Assembly: GCF_900187185.1 (NCBI RefSeq)
Contig: NZ_LT906465.1
Location: 1,984,001 to 2,048,000, forward strand
Source of the DNA: Chryseobacterium taklimakanense
GTDB taxonomy: Bacteria > Bacteroidota > Bacteroidia > Flavobacteriales > Weeksellaceae
Length of the DNA stretch: 64,000 bases
Direction: 5' to 3'
Position 1 is the first letter of the stretch. Each line of letters starts with the position of its first letter. Shown in pieces: positions 49,081 through 56,471 of the stretch. The position numbers and the translations under genes are program-made. The notes under the pieces were generated by a model. The model was given only the letters and a program-made list of their open reading frames with translations. It was not told the origin of the DNA and did not search any database.

Positions 49081-50148
49081 TTGCAGCAGAAATCTCAAAT
49101 CTCAAATCTCGAATCTCCAATCTCAAAAAAAGGAATTTTACTCGTAAATCTCGGTTCGCCGAAATCTACGAAAGTTGAAGACGTAAAAGAATATCTGGAC
49201 GAGTTCCTGATGGATGAGCGCGTGATTGATTACCGCTGGTTTTTCCGTTCGCTGTTGGTTCGCGGGATTATTTTGAGAACGCGCCCGCCAAAATCTGCCG
49301 AAGCCTATAAAACAGTCTGGACGGATGAAGGTTCGCCTCTGATTGTCATTACCAAGAAAATTCAGCAGAAACTTCAGAAGCTGGTAGATGTACCGGTAGA
49401 AATTGGGATGAGGTATGCTGAGCCGAGCATTAAAACCGGAGTGCAAAAACTGGTTGATCAAGGGGTGACAGAAATAGTGCTTTTTCCGCTGTATCCGCAA
49501 TATGCGATGAGCACTACGGAAACCGTGGTTGAAAAAGCTGAGGAAATCCGTAAAAAGTTCTTCCCGAATGTGAAAATTAATTACGTTCAGCCATTTTACA
49601 ACCGCGATATTTACATTGATTGCCTAAGCGAAAGCATCAGGGAAAAACTTCCTGACAATTTCGATGCGCTGCAGTTTTCGTATCATGGTGTTCCTGAGCG
49701 TCACATTTACAAAACCGATCCCACGAAGACCTGTAATCTAAACGACTGCTGCTCCCGTGATTATAACCCGAGCCATAATTTCTGCTATCGCCATCAATGC
49801 TTTAAGACGACAGAACTGGTTTTGGAGAAGCTGAATTTACCCAAAGAAAAGGCTCTGGTAACTTTCCAGTCAAGGCTTGGAAAAGACAAATGGATTGAGC
49901 CTTACACCGATGAAACATTGGAAAACCTTCCGAAAAAAGGCGTAAAAAACCTTGCAATTGTTTGTCCGGCTTTCGTTTCAGATTGCCTGGAAACTCTGGA
50001 GGAGATTTCTGTAGAAGGTAGAGAAGAATTTCTGCATGCGGGCGGAGAAAATTTCCATTATATACCGTGTCTTAATGATGAAGACCGCTGGATTGAAGTG
50101 GTAAAAACCCTTTGCGAAGAGAAACTAAGCGAATTTTATTTGGTTTAA
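49081..50148 (+). CDS. hemH: ferrochelatase with internal cysteine cluster
   Basis: Inserts Fe2+ into protoporphyrin IX, the last haem step; 355 aa from TTG 49081. Motifs: GILLVNLGSPKS, YRWFFRSLLVRGIILRTRPPKSAEAY, RYAEPSI, QFSYHGVPERHI (catalytic His) and the acidic CPAFVSDCLETLEEI. Five cysteines cluster at residues 218, 223, 224, 235 and 240, a possible [2Fe-2S] site. No ATG is in frame near the conserved N-terminus; the only start is the TTG, followed by a 7-bp repeat array that encodes QKSQISNLESPIS. Translation start is therefore uncertain. It follows the Nfu gene by 34 bases. Confidence 0.9.
   Translation: MQQKSQISNLESPISKKGILLVNLGSPKSTKVEDVKEYLDEFLMDERVIDYRWFFRSLLVRGIILRTRPPKSAEAYKTVWTDEGSPLIVITKKIQQKLQKLVDVPVEIGMRYAEPSIKTGVQKLVDQGVTEIVLFPLYPQYAMSTTETVVEKAEEIRKKFFPNVKINYVQPFYNRDIYIDCLSESIREKLPDNFDALQFSYHGVPERHIYKTDPTKTCNLNDCCSRDYNPSHNFCYRHQCFKTTELVLEKLNLPKEKALVTFQSRLGKDKWIEPYTDETLENLPKKGVKNLAIVCPAFVSDCLETLEEISVEGREEFLHAGGENFHYIPCLNDEDRWIEVVKTLCEEKLSEFYLV
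49093..49127 (+). repeat. five tandem copies of a 7-bp unit (TCTCRAA-like) at the hemH 5' end
   Basis: Units TCTCAAA, TCTCAAA, TCTCGAA, TCTCCAA, TCTCAAA. They lie between the only possible hemH start codon and the conserved coding region. Seven is not a multiple of three, so copy-number change shifts the frame. Upstream, TCTAAAGTTTT is also directly repeated (49058 and 49072). Confidence 0.85.
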
Positions 50149-50150
50149 AT

Positions 50151-51362
50151 CTATCTCAACGGTGTCCTGAATTCCCCGTAACCAAGCAATCCATCATAGT
50201 TTCTGCCGAGCGGTTTGTAATAAAGAAATGCCTGATAAAGATTTTCGGTCTGCCAGAAATTTCCGTTTATGTCGCCGTAATTTACCAATCCGTCAGGCGT
50301 TTTTGTAGCCAGAATATAGTTATAAAAGCCCTGTTTCAGGTAGATTTTTGCAACATACTGCTTCCTTTCGGCATCATACCGCATACGATTCTCTTCGGAT
50401 GGTATAAAGTCATTAAAACCGCCTAGAACGTACAGGTCTTTATCAATTTGTTCTGAATCCAGTAAGAAATACACCCAGGAATAATCGCCCTCCCGGTCGG
50501 CATTTCTTTCGATTCCCAAATCGTTTCTCCGGAAATAAAACGCTCCGTTTACATCCGGCTGATACTGGTAATTAAGCGGATATGCCCAGACCGGATGAAG
50601 ATAAGTATGGTTTACGCCTTCCACATTTTCTGCTCCAGAAACCATATCAAATGCGCGGTCTATAATTTTATTATCGTAATAGTAAAACTCATTATTTCCG
50701 GGAAAAACAAGACTCATCTGCTGAAACAAGACTTTATTGCCAAGTGATCCCGTTGGTTTTTGGCTGTAAATTCCGGTATGCCAGTTGTTGTTTTGGATGA
50801 CATTTAAACTTATAGAATGCAGGTTAGATGAAATCGCAGAGCCGTCTGCAATGGCCTGCACCTCCACGCGCTGATTTATTTCGGGCCGTTTCGCATCTGA
50901 AATTCTTGAAAGACTCAGAGAAAGATTCGCGCCGTCTTCAACCACTGAAAAACGCTTGCTGAACAATGGTTCCGTTGGAGAATCTTTGTAAACAATCAGC
51001 TTGAAATTTCCTGAAATCTTTGGCTGGATCTTGTCATTGGGAAAAGTCAGGCTGTAGTGGGTGTAGTTCTGATATGTATTGAACGAATATTCAAACCGGT
51101 CAATCAGGCCACTCATGCTTCCGTTGGCAAACTCTGTGTAAAAAAGCCCGTCATCGTTCCAGTTCCGGTCAAAATGTTTGATGGTGTAACGGTAAATGGT
51201 GCTTGAATTTGTCAGATCGTCGAACTTCAGGATAAGCTTTTCATTAAAGCCAATGACCGGCGTTTCATCATTGGTCTGCGGATTAAAGAGCTGAATGCTC
51301 CGGATATCCTGCGAAAATCCCAGAGCCGAAATCAGTAAAAACAGATAATAAAACCTTTTCAT
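50151..51362 (-). CDS. type IX secretion system plug protein
   Basis: 403 aa after a signal peptide (about 1-17, ending LGFSQ). It matches the DUF5103-type plug of the T9SS: DIRSIQLFNPQTNDETPVIGFNEKL, KHFDRNWN, SLTFPNDKIQPKISGNFKLIVY and a C-terminal LYVLGGFNDFI...YNYILATK. In Flavobacterium johnsoniae the plug caps the periplasmic end of the SprA channel. The ATG at 51362 is preferred over a GTG at 51368, whose first base overlaps a TATATTCG promoter-like box. It shows that the organism has a T9SS encoded elsewhere. Confidence 0.88.
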   Translation of the reverse strand: MKRFYYLFLLISALGFSQDIRSIQLFNPQTNDETPVIGFNEKLILKFDDLTNSSTIYRYTIKHFDRNWNDDGLFYTEFANGSMSGLIDRFEYSFNTYQNYTHYSLTFPNDKIQPKISGNFKLIVYKDSPTEPLFSKRFSVVEDGANLSLSLSRISDAKRPEINQRVEVQAIADGSAISSNLHSISLNVIQNNNWHTGIYSQKPTGSLGNKVLFQQMSLVFPGNNEFYYYDNKIIDRAFDMVSGAENVEGVNHTYLHPVWAYPLNYQYQPDVNGAFYFRRNDLGIERNADREGDYSWVYFLLDSEQIDKDLYVLGGFNDFIPSEENRMRYDAERKQYVAKIYLKQGFYNYILATKTPDGLVNYGDINGNFWQTENLYQAFLYYKPLGRNYDGLLGYGEFRTPLR

Positions 51363-51428
51363 CTGCACGAATATAGCGAATTTTAAACCAAATTTTCCTC
51401 AGCTATGATGGAATAATAATGGAATGGT

Positions 51429-51436
51429 TAAATTTG
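51429..51436 (+). promoter_or_regulatory. -7 promoter element (TAAATTTG) of the MBL-fold gene
   Basis: A consensus -7 box, 15 bases before the ATG at 51452. Confidence 0.55.
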
Positions 51437-51451
51437 TAAACTAAATTTTTC

Positions 51452-52090
51452 ATGATGCTTCAACTTCAGTCTTTTGCTTTCAATCCTTTTTCCGAGAACA
51501 CCTATGTGGTTTATAATGAGCATGAAAACGCCTTCATCATCGATCCCGGGAATTTCAGCGAACACGAAACGCAGGTGCTGGAAAATTTCATTTCAGAAAA
51601 TGGCTTGAACATCAAAAACATAATCCTGACGCACGCCCATATCGACCATGTGCTTGGTTTGCAGTGGGCTTATGATAAATTTAAAGTTCCTGTAATCATG
51701 CACGAAGCCGAAAAGGAAATCCTGGACCGCAATCCGATGAGTGCAAGGCAGTTTGGCTTTTTCTTTAAACCTTTTGAAGGTGAAATACATTTTATTTCAG
51801 AAAATGAAATTTTGAAACTTGATGAAGACGAACTGAAAGTTTATCACGTTCCCGGCCACTCTCCCGGGCACGTCGCATATCATTGTGAAAATCAAAAATT
51901 TGTGATCTCCGGCGATGTGCTTTTTCAGGGAAGTATCGGCCGAACAGATTTATATAAAGGCGATCACCAGCAACTGCTGGAAACTATACGAACGAAACTT
52001 TTTACTTTAAGTGACGAAACCGAGGTTTTCTCCGGACACGGAAATCCTACAACGGTAGGTTTTGAAAAAAACTATAATCCTTTTTTTTAG
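51452..52090 (+). CDS. MBL-fold metallo-hydrolase (glyoxalase II-like)
   Basis: 212 aa, metallo-beta-lactamase fold. Metal site HAHIDHVLG, further ligands in HVPGHSPGHVAYH, SGDVLF and SGHGNPTTVG. It resembles YcbL-type hydroxyacylglutathione hydrolase-like proteins, but the C-terminal helical domain of true glyoxalase II is short. Two ATGs in a row at 51452 and 51455. Ends at the terminator at 52112. Confidence 0.9.
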   Translation: MMLQLQSFAFNPFSENTYVVYNEHENAFIIDPGNFSEHETQVLENFISENGLNIKNIILTHAHIDHVLGLQWAYDKFKVPVIMHEAEKEILDRNPMSARQFGFFFKPFEGEIHFISENEILKLDEDELKVYHVPGHSPGHVAYHCENQKFVISGDVLFQGSIGRTDLYKGDHQQLLETIRTKLFTLSDETEVFSGHGNPTTVGFEKNYNPFF

Positions 52091-52111
52091 TAAGTCTTTG
52101 ACAGAAAGTAG

Positions 52112-52136
52112 AAAGAGCCACGTGAACTGGCTCTTT
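52112..52136. terminator. bidirectional terminator
   Basis: A 9-bp perfect stem AAAGAGCCA/TGGCTCTTT (52112-52120 and 52128-52136) with Ts following, between the convergent MBL and redoxin genes. Confidence 0.85.
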
Positions 52137-52143
52137 TTTAAAT

Positions 52144-52701
52144 TTATTTCCACTTAATGTTGCAGCCCATACTCGGTTTCTGCAGTTCTTCCTGCGGTTC
52201 GCCTGCCAAGAGATTTTCAAATGCGATAATTAAATCTTCCCCTGTGATTTCTTTCGTGTTTCCGGGGCGCGAATCATCCATTTGTCCGCGGTAAATTAGA
52301 TCAAGTTTTTCGTCGAAGAAGTAAAAATCTGGTGTACACGCTGCGTCATACGCTTTTGCAATGCTTTGGCTTTCATCAAAAAGATAAGGAAACTCAAATT
52401 TTTTTTCGTACTGGAATTCTACCATTTTTTCCGGTGAATCGTCCGGATATTTCTCCACATCATTAGAGTTTATTGCGATAAATTCAATGCCTTTACCGTT
52501 ATAATCTTCATACAGTTCAGCAAGTTTATCAATCACGTGAAGAACGAATGGGCAGTGGTTACACATAAAAATCACCAGTGTGCCTTTTTCACCCTTTAAA
52601 TCTTCAAGGTTTTGCAGCTCATTGCTGTACGACGGATTAGGAAGTTCGAAAAAAGGTGCTCTGGTTCCCAGCGGGAGCATATTTGAAGGAGTATTTGCCA
52701 T
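52144..52701 (-). CDS. thioredoxin-family redoxin (AhpC/TSA-like)
   Basis: 185 aa, cytoplasmic (no signal peptide). Thioredoxin fold with the active site MCNHCPFV (CxxC) near residue 47, LPLGTRAPFFELPNP at the start, and AACTPDFYFFDE holding the cis-Pro region with a third cysteine. Probably a thiol peroxidase or disulfide-exchange protein. It starts 23 bases after the miaA stop and so is likely cotranscribed with it. Confidence 0.88.
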   Translation of the reverse strand: MANTPSNMLPLGTRAPFFELPNPSYSNELQNLEDLKGEKGTLVIFMCNHCPFVLHVIDKLAELYEDYNGKGIEFIAINSNDVEKYPDDSPEKMVEFQYEKKFEFPYLFDESQSIAKAYDAACTPDFYFFDEKLDLIYRGQMDDSRPGNTKEITGEDLIIAFENLLAGEPQEELQKPSMGCNIKWK

Positions 52702-52724
52702 TTTTATTCGTTATAGTTTTTAGG

Positions 52725-53627
52725 TTAAATACCAAAATTATTCAGCAAAGATAGGGCTTCTTCTTTAGAATTCTGAAAAGAAACCCAATGGATGTTTTCT
52801 TCTTTCCGGTACCAGGTAAGCTGCCTTTTTGCAAACCGGCGTGAATTTTTTTTGATTTCGGAAACTGCATAATTCAGATCCCATTCACCAAGCAGGTATT
52901 TAAAAATTTCGGTGTATCCAACGGTCTGAAGGGCGACATTTTCTTTTAATTTAATTAAAGATTTTACCTCTTCCACAAGTCCGTCTTCAATCATTTTATC
53001 CACTCTCGAGTTTATTCTCTCATAAATGATTTCGCGCGGCGCTTCAATTCCTATCCTTATAGTCTGGAAATTGCGCTGGGCTTTAGGTTCAGAAATGAGA
53101 TCGGAATATTTCTGTCCCGTTTGCCATATCACGTCTATGGCACGGAGTAAACGTCTGGGATTTTCCTGGTCTACTGTTTCAAAATAATCTTTGTCGAGAT
53201 CTTTCAAAATCAGTTTAAGACCGTCGAGGCCGTCTTTGTGCCATATTTCTTCAAGCTTCTCCTGATTTTCGGTATTGGCTTCCGGTAAATCGTTCAGTCC
53301 TTCAATAACGGCTTTTTCGTACATCATACTGCCACCAACCATCACTACATTTTCATTTTTTTGAAAAAGTTCACCGAGTTTTTTTAAAGCATCTATTTCA
53401 AACTGGCCGATGGAGTAGTATTCTTCTGCCGAAAGGTTACCGATAAAGTGGTGCTGAACTTCATTGAGTTCTTCAGATGTCGGCGCAGCGGTACCGATTT
53501 TCATTTCTTTGAAAAACTGCCGGGAATCACAAGAAATGATCTCAGTTCCCAAATGCCTTGCAATATCGATTGCCAGCCTTGTTTTTCCGATTCCGGTGGT
53601 TCCAATTATTGAGATCAGGGTTTTCAC
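52725..53627 (-). CDS. miaA: tRNA dimethylallyltransferase
   Basis: Adds the dimethylallyl group to A37 of tRNAs reading UNN codons; 300 aa. P-loop IGTTGIGKTRLAIDIA, ISCDSRQFFKEMKIGTAAP, VGGSMMYEKAVIEGL and RRFAKRQLTWYRKE are visible. The GTG at 53627 (VKTLISIIG) gives the family N-terminus. The ATG at 53675 would start inside the terminator hairpin of the preceding gene and adds 16 unrelated residues. Confidence 0.95.
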   Translation of the reverse strand: MKTLISIIGTTGIGKTRLAIDIARHLGTEIISCDSRQFFKEMKIGTAAPTSEELNEVQHHFIGNLSAEEYYSIGQFEIDALKKLGELFQKNENVVMVGGSMMYEKAVIEGLNDLPEANTENQEKLEEIWHKDGLDGLKLILKDLDKDYFETVDQENPRRLLRAIDVIWQTGQKYSDLISEPKAQRNFQTIRIGIEAPREIIYERINSRVDKMIEDGLVEEVKSLIKLKENVALQTVGYTEIFKYLLGEWDLNYAVSEIKKNSRRFAKRQLTWYRKEENIHWVSFQNSKEEALSLLNNFGI

Positions 53628-53659
53628 GACGCTAATTTCCTGAATTTTCTGGAATAAAA

Positions 53660-53683
53660 AAACCGCCTTTCGCAAGACGGTTT
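53660..53683 (-). terminator. terminator after the YkvA gene
   Basis: A 6-bp stem AAACCG/CGGTTT (53660-53665 and 53678-53683) with an additional inner CTT/AAG pairing. T tract on the minus strand. It excludes the longer miaA frame. Confidence 0.75.
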
Positions 53684-53702
53684 CATTAACTATGTGAAAA
53701 AC

Positions 53703-54041
53703 TTATTTTACTTCCTCTACATCTATGGTGGTGATGCCCTCTTTCTGCATCGCTTCCCAAAGGAGGAATTTGTCAACTTCTTTCATCAGCTTTGGAATGA
53801 TAACAGCCAAAACTGCCAAATCATCAAGCGATCCGATAAACGGAACAGCAATTTCTGGGATTAAATCGATGGGAGAGATCACATACAAAAGTCCAAGAAG
53901 CGGCAATACGATATCTATTGCACTGGTCTTGTATTCACCTTTTCTCCACAGCTTGACCATACGCCAAATTACAGGCACTTTTTGTATAAAGCCTTTGTGT
54001 TTGATGGCTTCCTTCAATAATTCTACTTTTTTGTATTTCAT
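53703..54041 (-). CDS. YkvA (DUF1232) family membrane protein
   Basis: 112 aa with two hydrophobic segments. The hallmark is the DUF1232 core YVISPIDLIPEIAVPFIGSLDDLAVLA. Function unknown; a widespread small family. It is followed by the terminator at 53660. Confidence 0.9.
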   Translation of the reverse strand: MKYKKVELLKEAIKHKGFIQKVPVIWRMVKLWRKGEYKTSAIDIVLPLLGLLYVISPIDLIPEIAVPFIGSLDDLAVLAVIIPKLMKEVDKFLLWEAMQKEGITTIDVEEVK

Positions 54042-54126
54042 TTATGTTTTAAAAAATTTACAAACCAAAATTTGCAAATTCTGTTCCAATGAACAACGGT
54101 GGTATGGTAATTTTTTGTTAAAAAAT

Positions 54127-54657
54127 TTATTTGGAAACGTTATCAATAAATTCGTGCACGGACTTGCTGTTCCAGTCTTTCGTGGTGTTTTCTTTTTGCA
54201 AAATCCTGCCGTTTTTATCCAGCAAAAAAGTCGTTGGGAAAACCTTTGGTAAAATCTTTTCGTTTATGGGGCTTTCTGCGATATATACGGGTACAGTATA
54301 ATTGTTTTCTTTGAGAAATTTTCTCACGTTGTCTTCCTTATCCATCATTGCAATAAGCACAAAGTCTGCTTTATCTTTTTTGGAATCGTAAAGTTTCTGA
54401 ATGGTTGGCCATTCTTCTCGGCAGGGCGCACACCAGGTTCCCCAAAAATTCAGAAACAGCAATTTTTTGCCTCTGAAGTTTTTCAGATTCGTGCTGTTGG
54501 TATTGATGCCCTTGAGATGGATGTCGTAATCGGCTTCATCCACGGTCACTGCACTTTCAATTTCAGCCACGGGAAAAAATAAATTTTTAACGCCGGGAAT
54601 AAATGCAATAGCAGCCAAAGCTGCGAACAAAACGATATAAATGATGTTTTTTTTCAA
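54127..54657 (-). CDS. TlpA-family membrane-anchored thiol-disulfide reductase
   Basis: 176 aa. N-terminal membrane anchor (about 4-22, NIIYIVLFAALAAIAFIPG) and a periplasmic thioredoxin domain with active site NFWGTWCAPCREEWP (about 78) and cis-Pro KVFPTTFLLDKNG. It reduces disulfides outside the inner membrane. The only start giving the anchor is TTG 54657, read as Met then KKNII. It lies between two other small minus-strand genes. Confidence 0.88.
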   Translation of the reverse strand: MKKNIIYIVLFAALAAIAFIPGVKNLFFPVAEIESAVTVDEADYDIHLKGINTNSTNLKNFRGKKLLFLNFWGTWCAPCREEWPTIQKLYDSKKDKADFVLIAMMDKEDNVRKFLKENNYTVPVYIAESPINEKILPKVFPTTFLLDKNGRILQKENTTKDWNSKSVHEFIDNVSK

Positions 54658-54675
54658 TTTTGCTTGTTTTTAAAA

Positions 54676-54705
54676 AGCCCCTTCAAGTCTTGTTATAAAG
54701 GAGCT
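54676..54705 (-). terminator. terminator after the single-cysteine thioredoxin-like gene
   Basis: An 8-bp stem with one mismatch (54676-54683 and 54698-54705). The T run on the minus strand overlaps the region just before the TlpA-like start. Confidence 0.65.
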
Positions 54706-54727
54706 GTACAAATTTCGTTCTTTAATT

Positions 54728-55294
54728 TTAAATCAGATTCAGGATTTCATCGACGGCATCCTTCCCTTTGTTTTTAGCGTAATAAACCTGCAGGTCGTTG
54801 TAGAATTCTTCCCGCGGATAACTTTCCGGATCGGCTTTGAATTTTTTCAGGAGTTCCGTGCCATATTCAGGCCTTGGCCCCCAATGGTTGATGACATTAT
54901 AACTGTCATCGAGCAAAATCACGATCGGGATGGACTGCGTGCCGTTGGTTAAAAACAGATCAATCAACGAAGAATCGCTGTCACGAAGGAAAACCTTCAC
55001 CTCGTTGTGGCTCTTAAAAAATTCATATACAGCCGGCACTGTAGCGCTTGCGTCACCACACCAGGGTTCTGAAATGATTAAAATTTTACCTTTAAAATTT
55101 TTAGATTTCAAAGTCTGTAATTGCTCTTCATGCGCCTTAAACGTTTTAAGCGTGCGGTTCATCCGCTGCAGCCCGAGTTCGTAATACTCCTGATAATGGT
55201 CATTGGGGTCAGGATTATTGTTGAAGCGTTCTTCCGCGACATTCATATAATCGTCAAAACTGATGGCTTTGTCCCAGTAATTTTTAAGATTCAT
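54728..55294 (-). CDS. thioredoxin-family protein with single active-site cysteine
   Basis: 188 aa, cytoplasmic. Helical N-terminus followed by a thioredoxin fold (about 60-150): GKILIISEPWCGDASATVPAVYEF with the motif W-C-G-D-A, so the second cysteine of CxxC is absent, and cis-Pro SIPIVILLDD. Resembles the Thioredoxin_9 type. A monothiol mechanism or a structural role is more likely than classical disulfide reduction. Substrate unknown. Confidence 0.82.
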   Translation of the reverse strand: MNLKNYWDKAISFDDYMNVAEERFNNNPDPNDHYQEYYELGLQRMNRTLKTFKAHEEQLQTLKSKNFKGKILIISEPWCGDASATVPAVYEFFKSHNEVKVFLRDSDSSLIDLFLTNGTQSIPIVILLDDSYNVINHWGPRPEYGTELLKKFKADPESYPREEFYNDLQVYYAKNKGKDAVDEILNLI

Positions 55295-55371
55295 CTCTGT
55301 TTATAATTTATCACTGCAAATTTCGGATTTATTTGTCTGAATTAAAAGTAACAAAAGTCACTTATGGAAGA

Positions 55372-56430
55372 TTAAATTTTGCGAATTTTATTGATGAGGT
55401 ACAAATCTGCCAGTACAAAAGCCACCAGATTCTCTACAATCGGCACTGCACGTGGCACTACACAGGGATCGTGCCTGCCTTTTCCTTCTACGGTAACTGG
55501 GTTTCCTTCAGAATCGATGCTTTCCTGAGGCCGCAGAACAGTCGCGACAGGTTTGAATGCAACACGGAAATAAATATCCATCCCATTTGAAATACCACCC
55601 TGAATTCCGCCAGAAAGATTAGTTTTTGTTGAAAAATCTTCATTGAAAAGATCATTGTGTTCTTTACCGGTCATTCTCGCGCCGCAAAATCCGCTGCCGT
55701 ATTCAAAACCTTTCGCCGCATTGATATTCATCATCGCTTTTGCCAACTCTGCCTGCAACTTCCCAAAAACCGGCTCGCCGATACCAGCAGGAACATTTTT
55801 TATGACACAGGTAACCGTGCCGCCGATTGTATTGCCTTCTTTCTTGATTTCTTTGATTTTTGAGATCATCTTTTCAGCCGTGTGCTGGTCTGGGCAACGG
55901 ACCTCATTGCTTTCTGTTTTTGAAAAATCAAGTTCCTGATAAGGTTTTTCACAAAAAATATCCCCTACGGAAGATACGTAAGCATTAATTTCTATTTCGG
56001 GAAGCAGCTGCTTTGCTAAAGCGCCAGCTACTACCCAGTTTACCGTCTCACGGGCAGAAGATTTTCCGCCGCCGCGGTAATCCCGGATTCCGAATTTTTG
56101 ATCGTAAGTAAAATCTGCGTGGCTTGGACGGTATGCTTTTGCAATATGATCGTAGTCTTTAGATTTCTGATTTTCGTTCTCGATAATGTAACCAATCGGA
56201 GTTCCCGTAGTTTTTCCTTCGAAGATTCCTGAAAGAAATCTTACCGTGTCACTTTCTTTACGCTGGGTTACAATGGCGCTTTGTCCCGGTTTTCTTCGGT
56301 CCAGTTCATTTTGAATTTTATCAAGCCCGACCTTTAAACCTGCCGGAAAATTGGTGATGATTCCGCCGTAAGCTATTCCGTGGCTCTCACCGAAGGTTGA
56401 AAGTGTAAGAAAATTTCCTAATGTTAACAT
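55372..56430 (-). CDS. aroC: chorismate synthase
   Basis: Forms chorismate from 5-enolpyruvylshikimate-3-phosphate, using reduced FMN; 352 aa, full length. Motifs: [49 protein letters not shown] and a C-terminal [15 protein letters not shown]. Own promoter, with the -7 box ending 4 bases before the ATG. Confidence 0.97.
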   Translation of the reverse strand: MLTLGNFLTLSTFGESHGIAYGGIITNFPAGLKVGLDKIQNELDRRKPGQSAIVTQRKESDTVRFLSGIFEGKTTGTPIGYIIENENQKSKDYDHIAKAYRPSHADFTYDQKFGIRDYRGGGKSSARETVNWVVAGALAKQLLPEIEINAYVSSVGDIFCEKPYQELDFSKTESNEVRCPDQHTAEKMISKIKEIKKEGNTIGGTVTCVIKNVPAGIGEPVFGKLQAELAKAMMNINAAKGFEYGSGFCGARMTGKEHNDLFNEDFSTKTNLSGGIQGGISNGMDIYFRVAFKPVATVLRPQESIDSEGNPVTVEGKGRHDPCVVPRAVPIVENLVAFVLADLYLINKIRKI

Positions 56431-56434
56431 ATAA

Positions 56435-56442
56435 CAAAGATA
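56435..56442 (-). promoter_or_regulatory. -7 promoter element (TATCTTTG) of aroC
   Basis: A minus-strand consensus -7 box with 4 bases to the aroC ATG. A leaderless transcript is predicted. No -33 TTTG. Confidence 0.55.
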
Positions 56443-56471
56443 TGGAAATTGTGCTTAGGTAAGTTTTGTGA

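Noticed and set aside
49093-49127. Heptamer array considered as a CRISPR-like or binding-site array
   Set aside because: The units are 7 bp and contiguous with no spacers; no cas genes are in the window.
53628-53675. ATG-initiated N-terminal extension of MiaA
   Set aside because: It starts inside a terminator hairpin; the GTG at 53627 fits the family.
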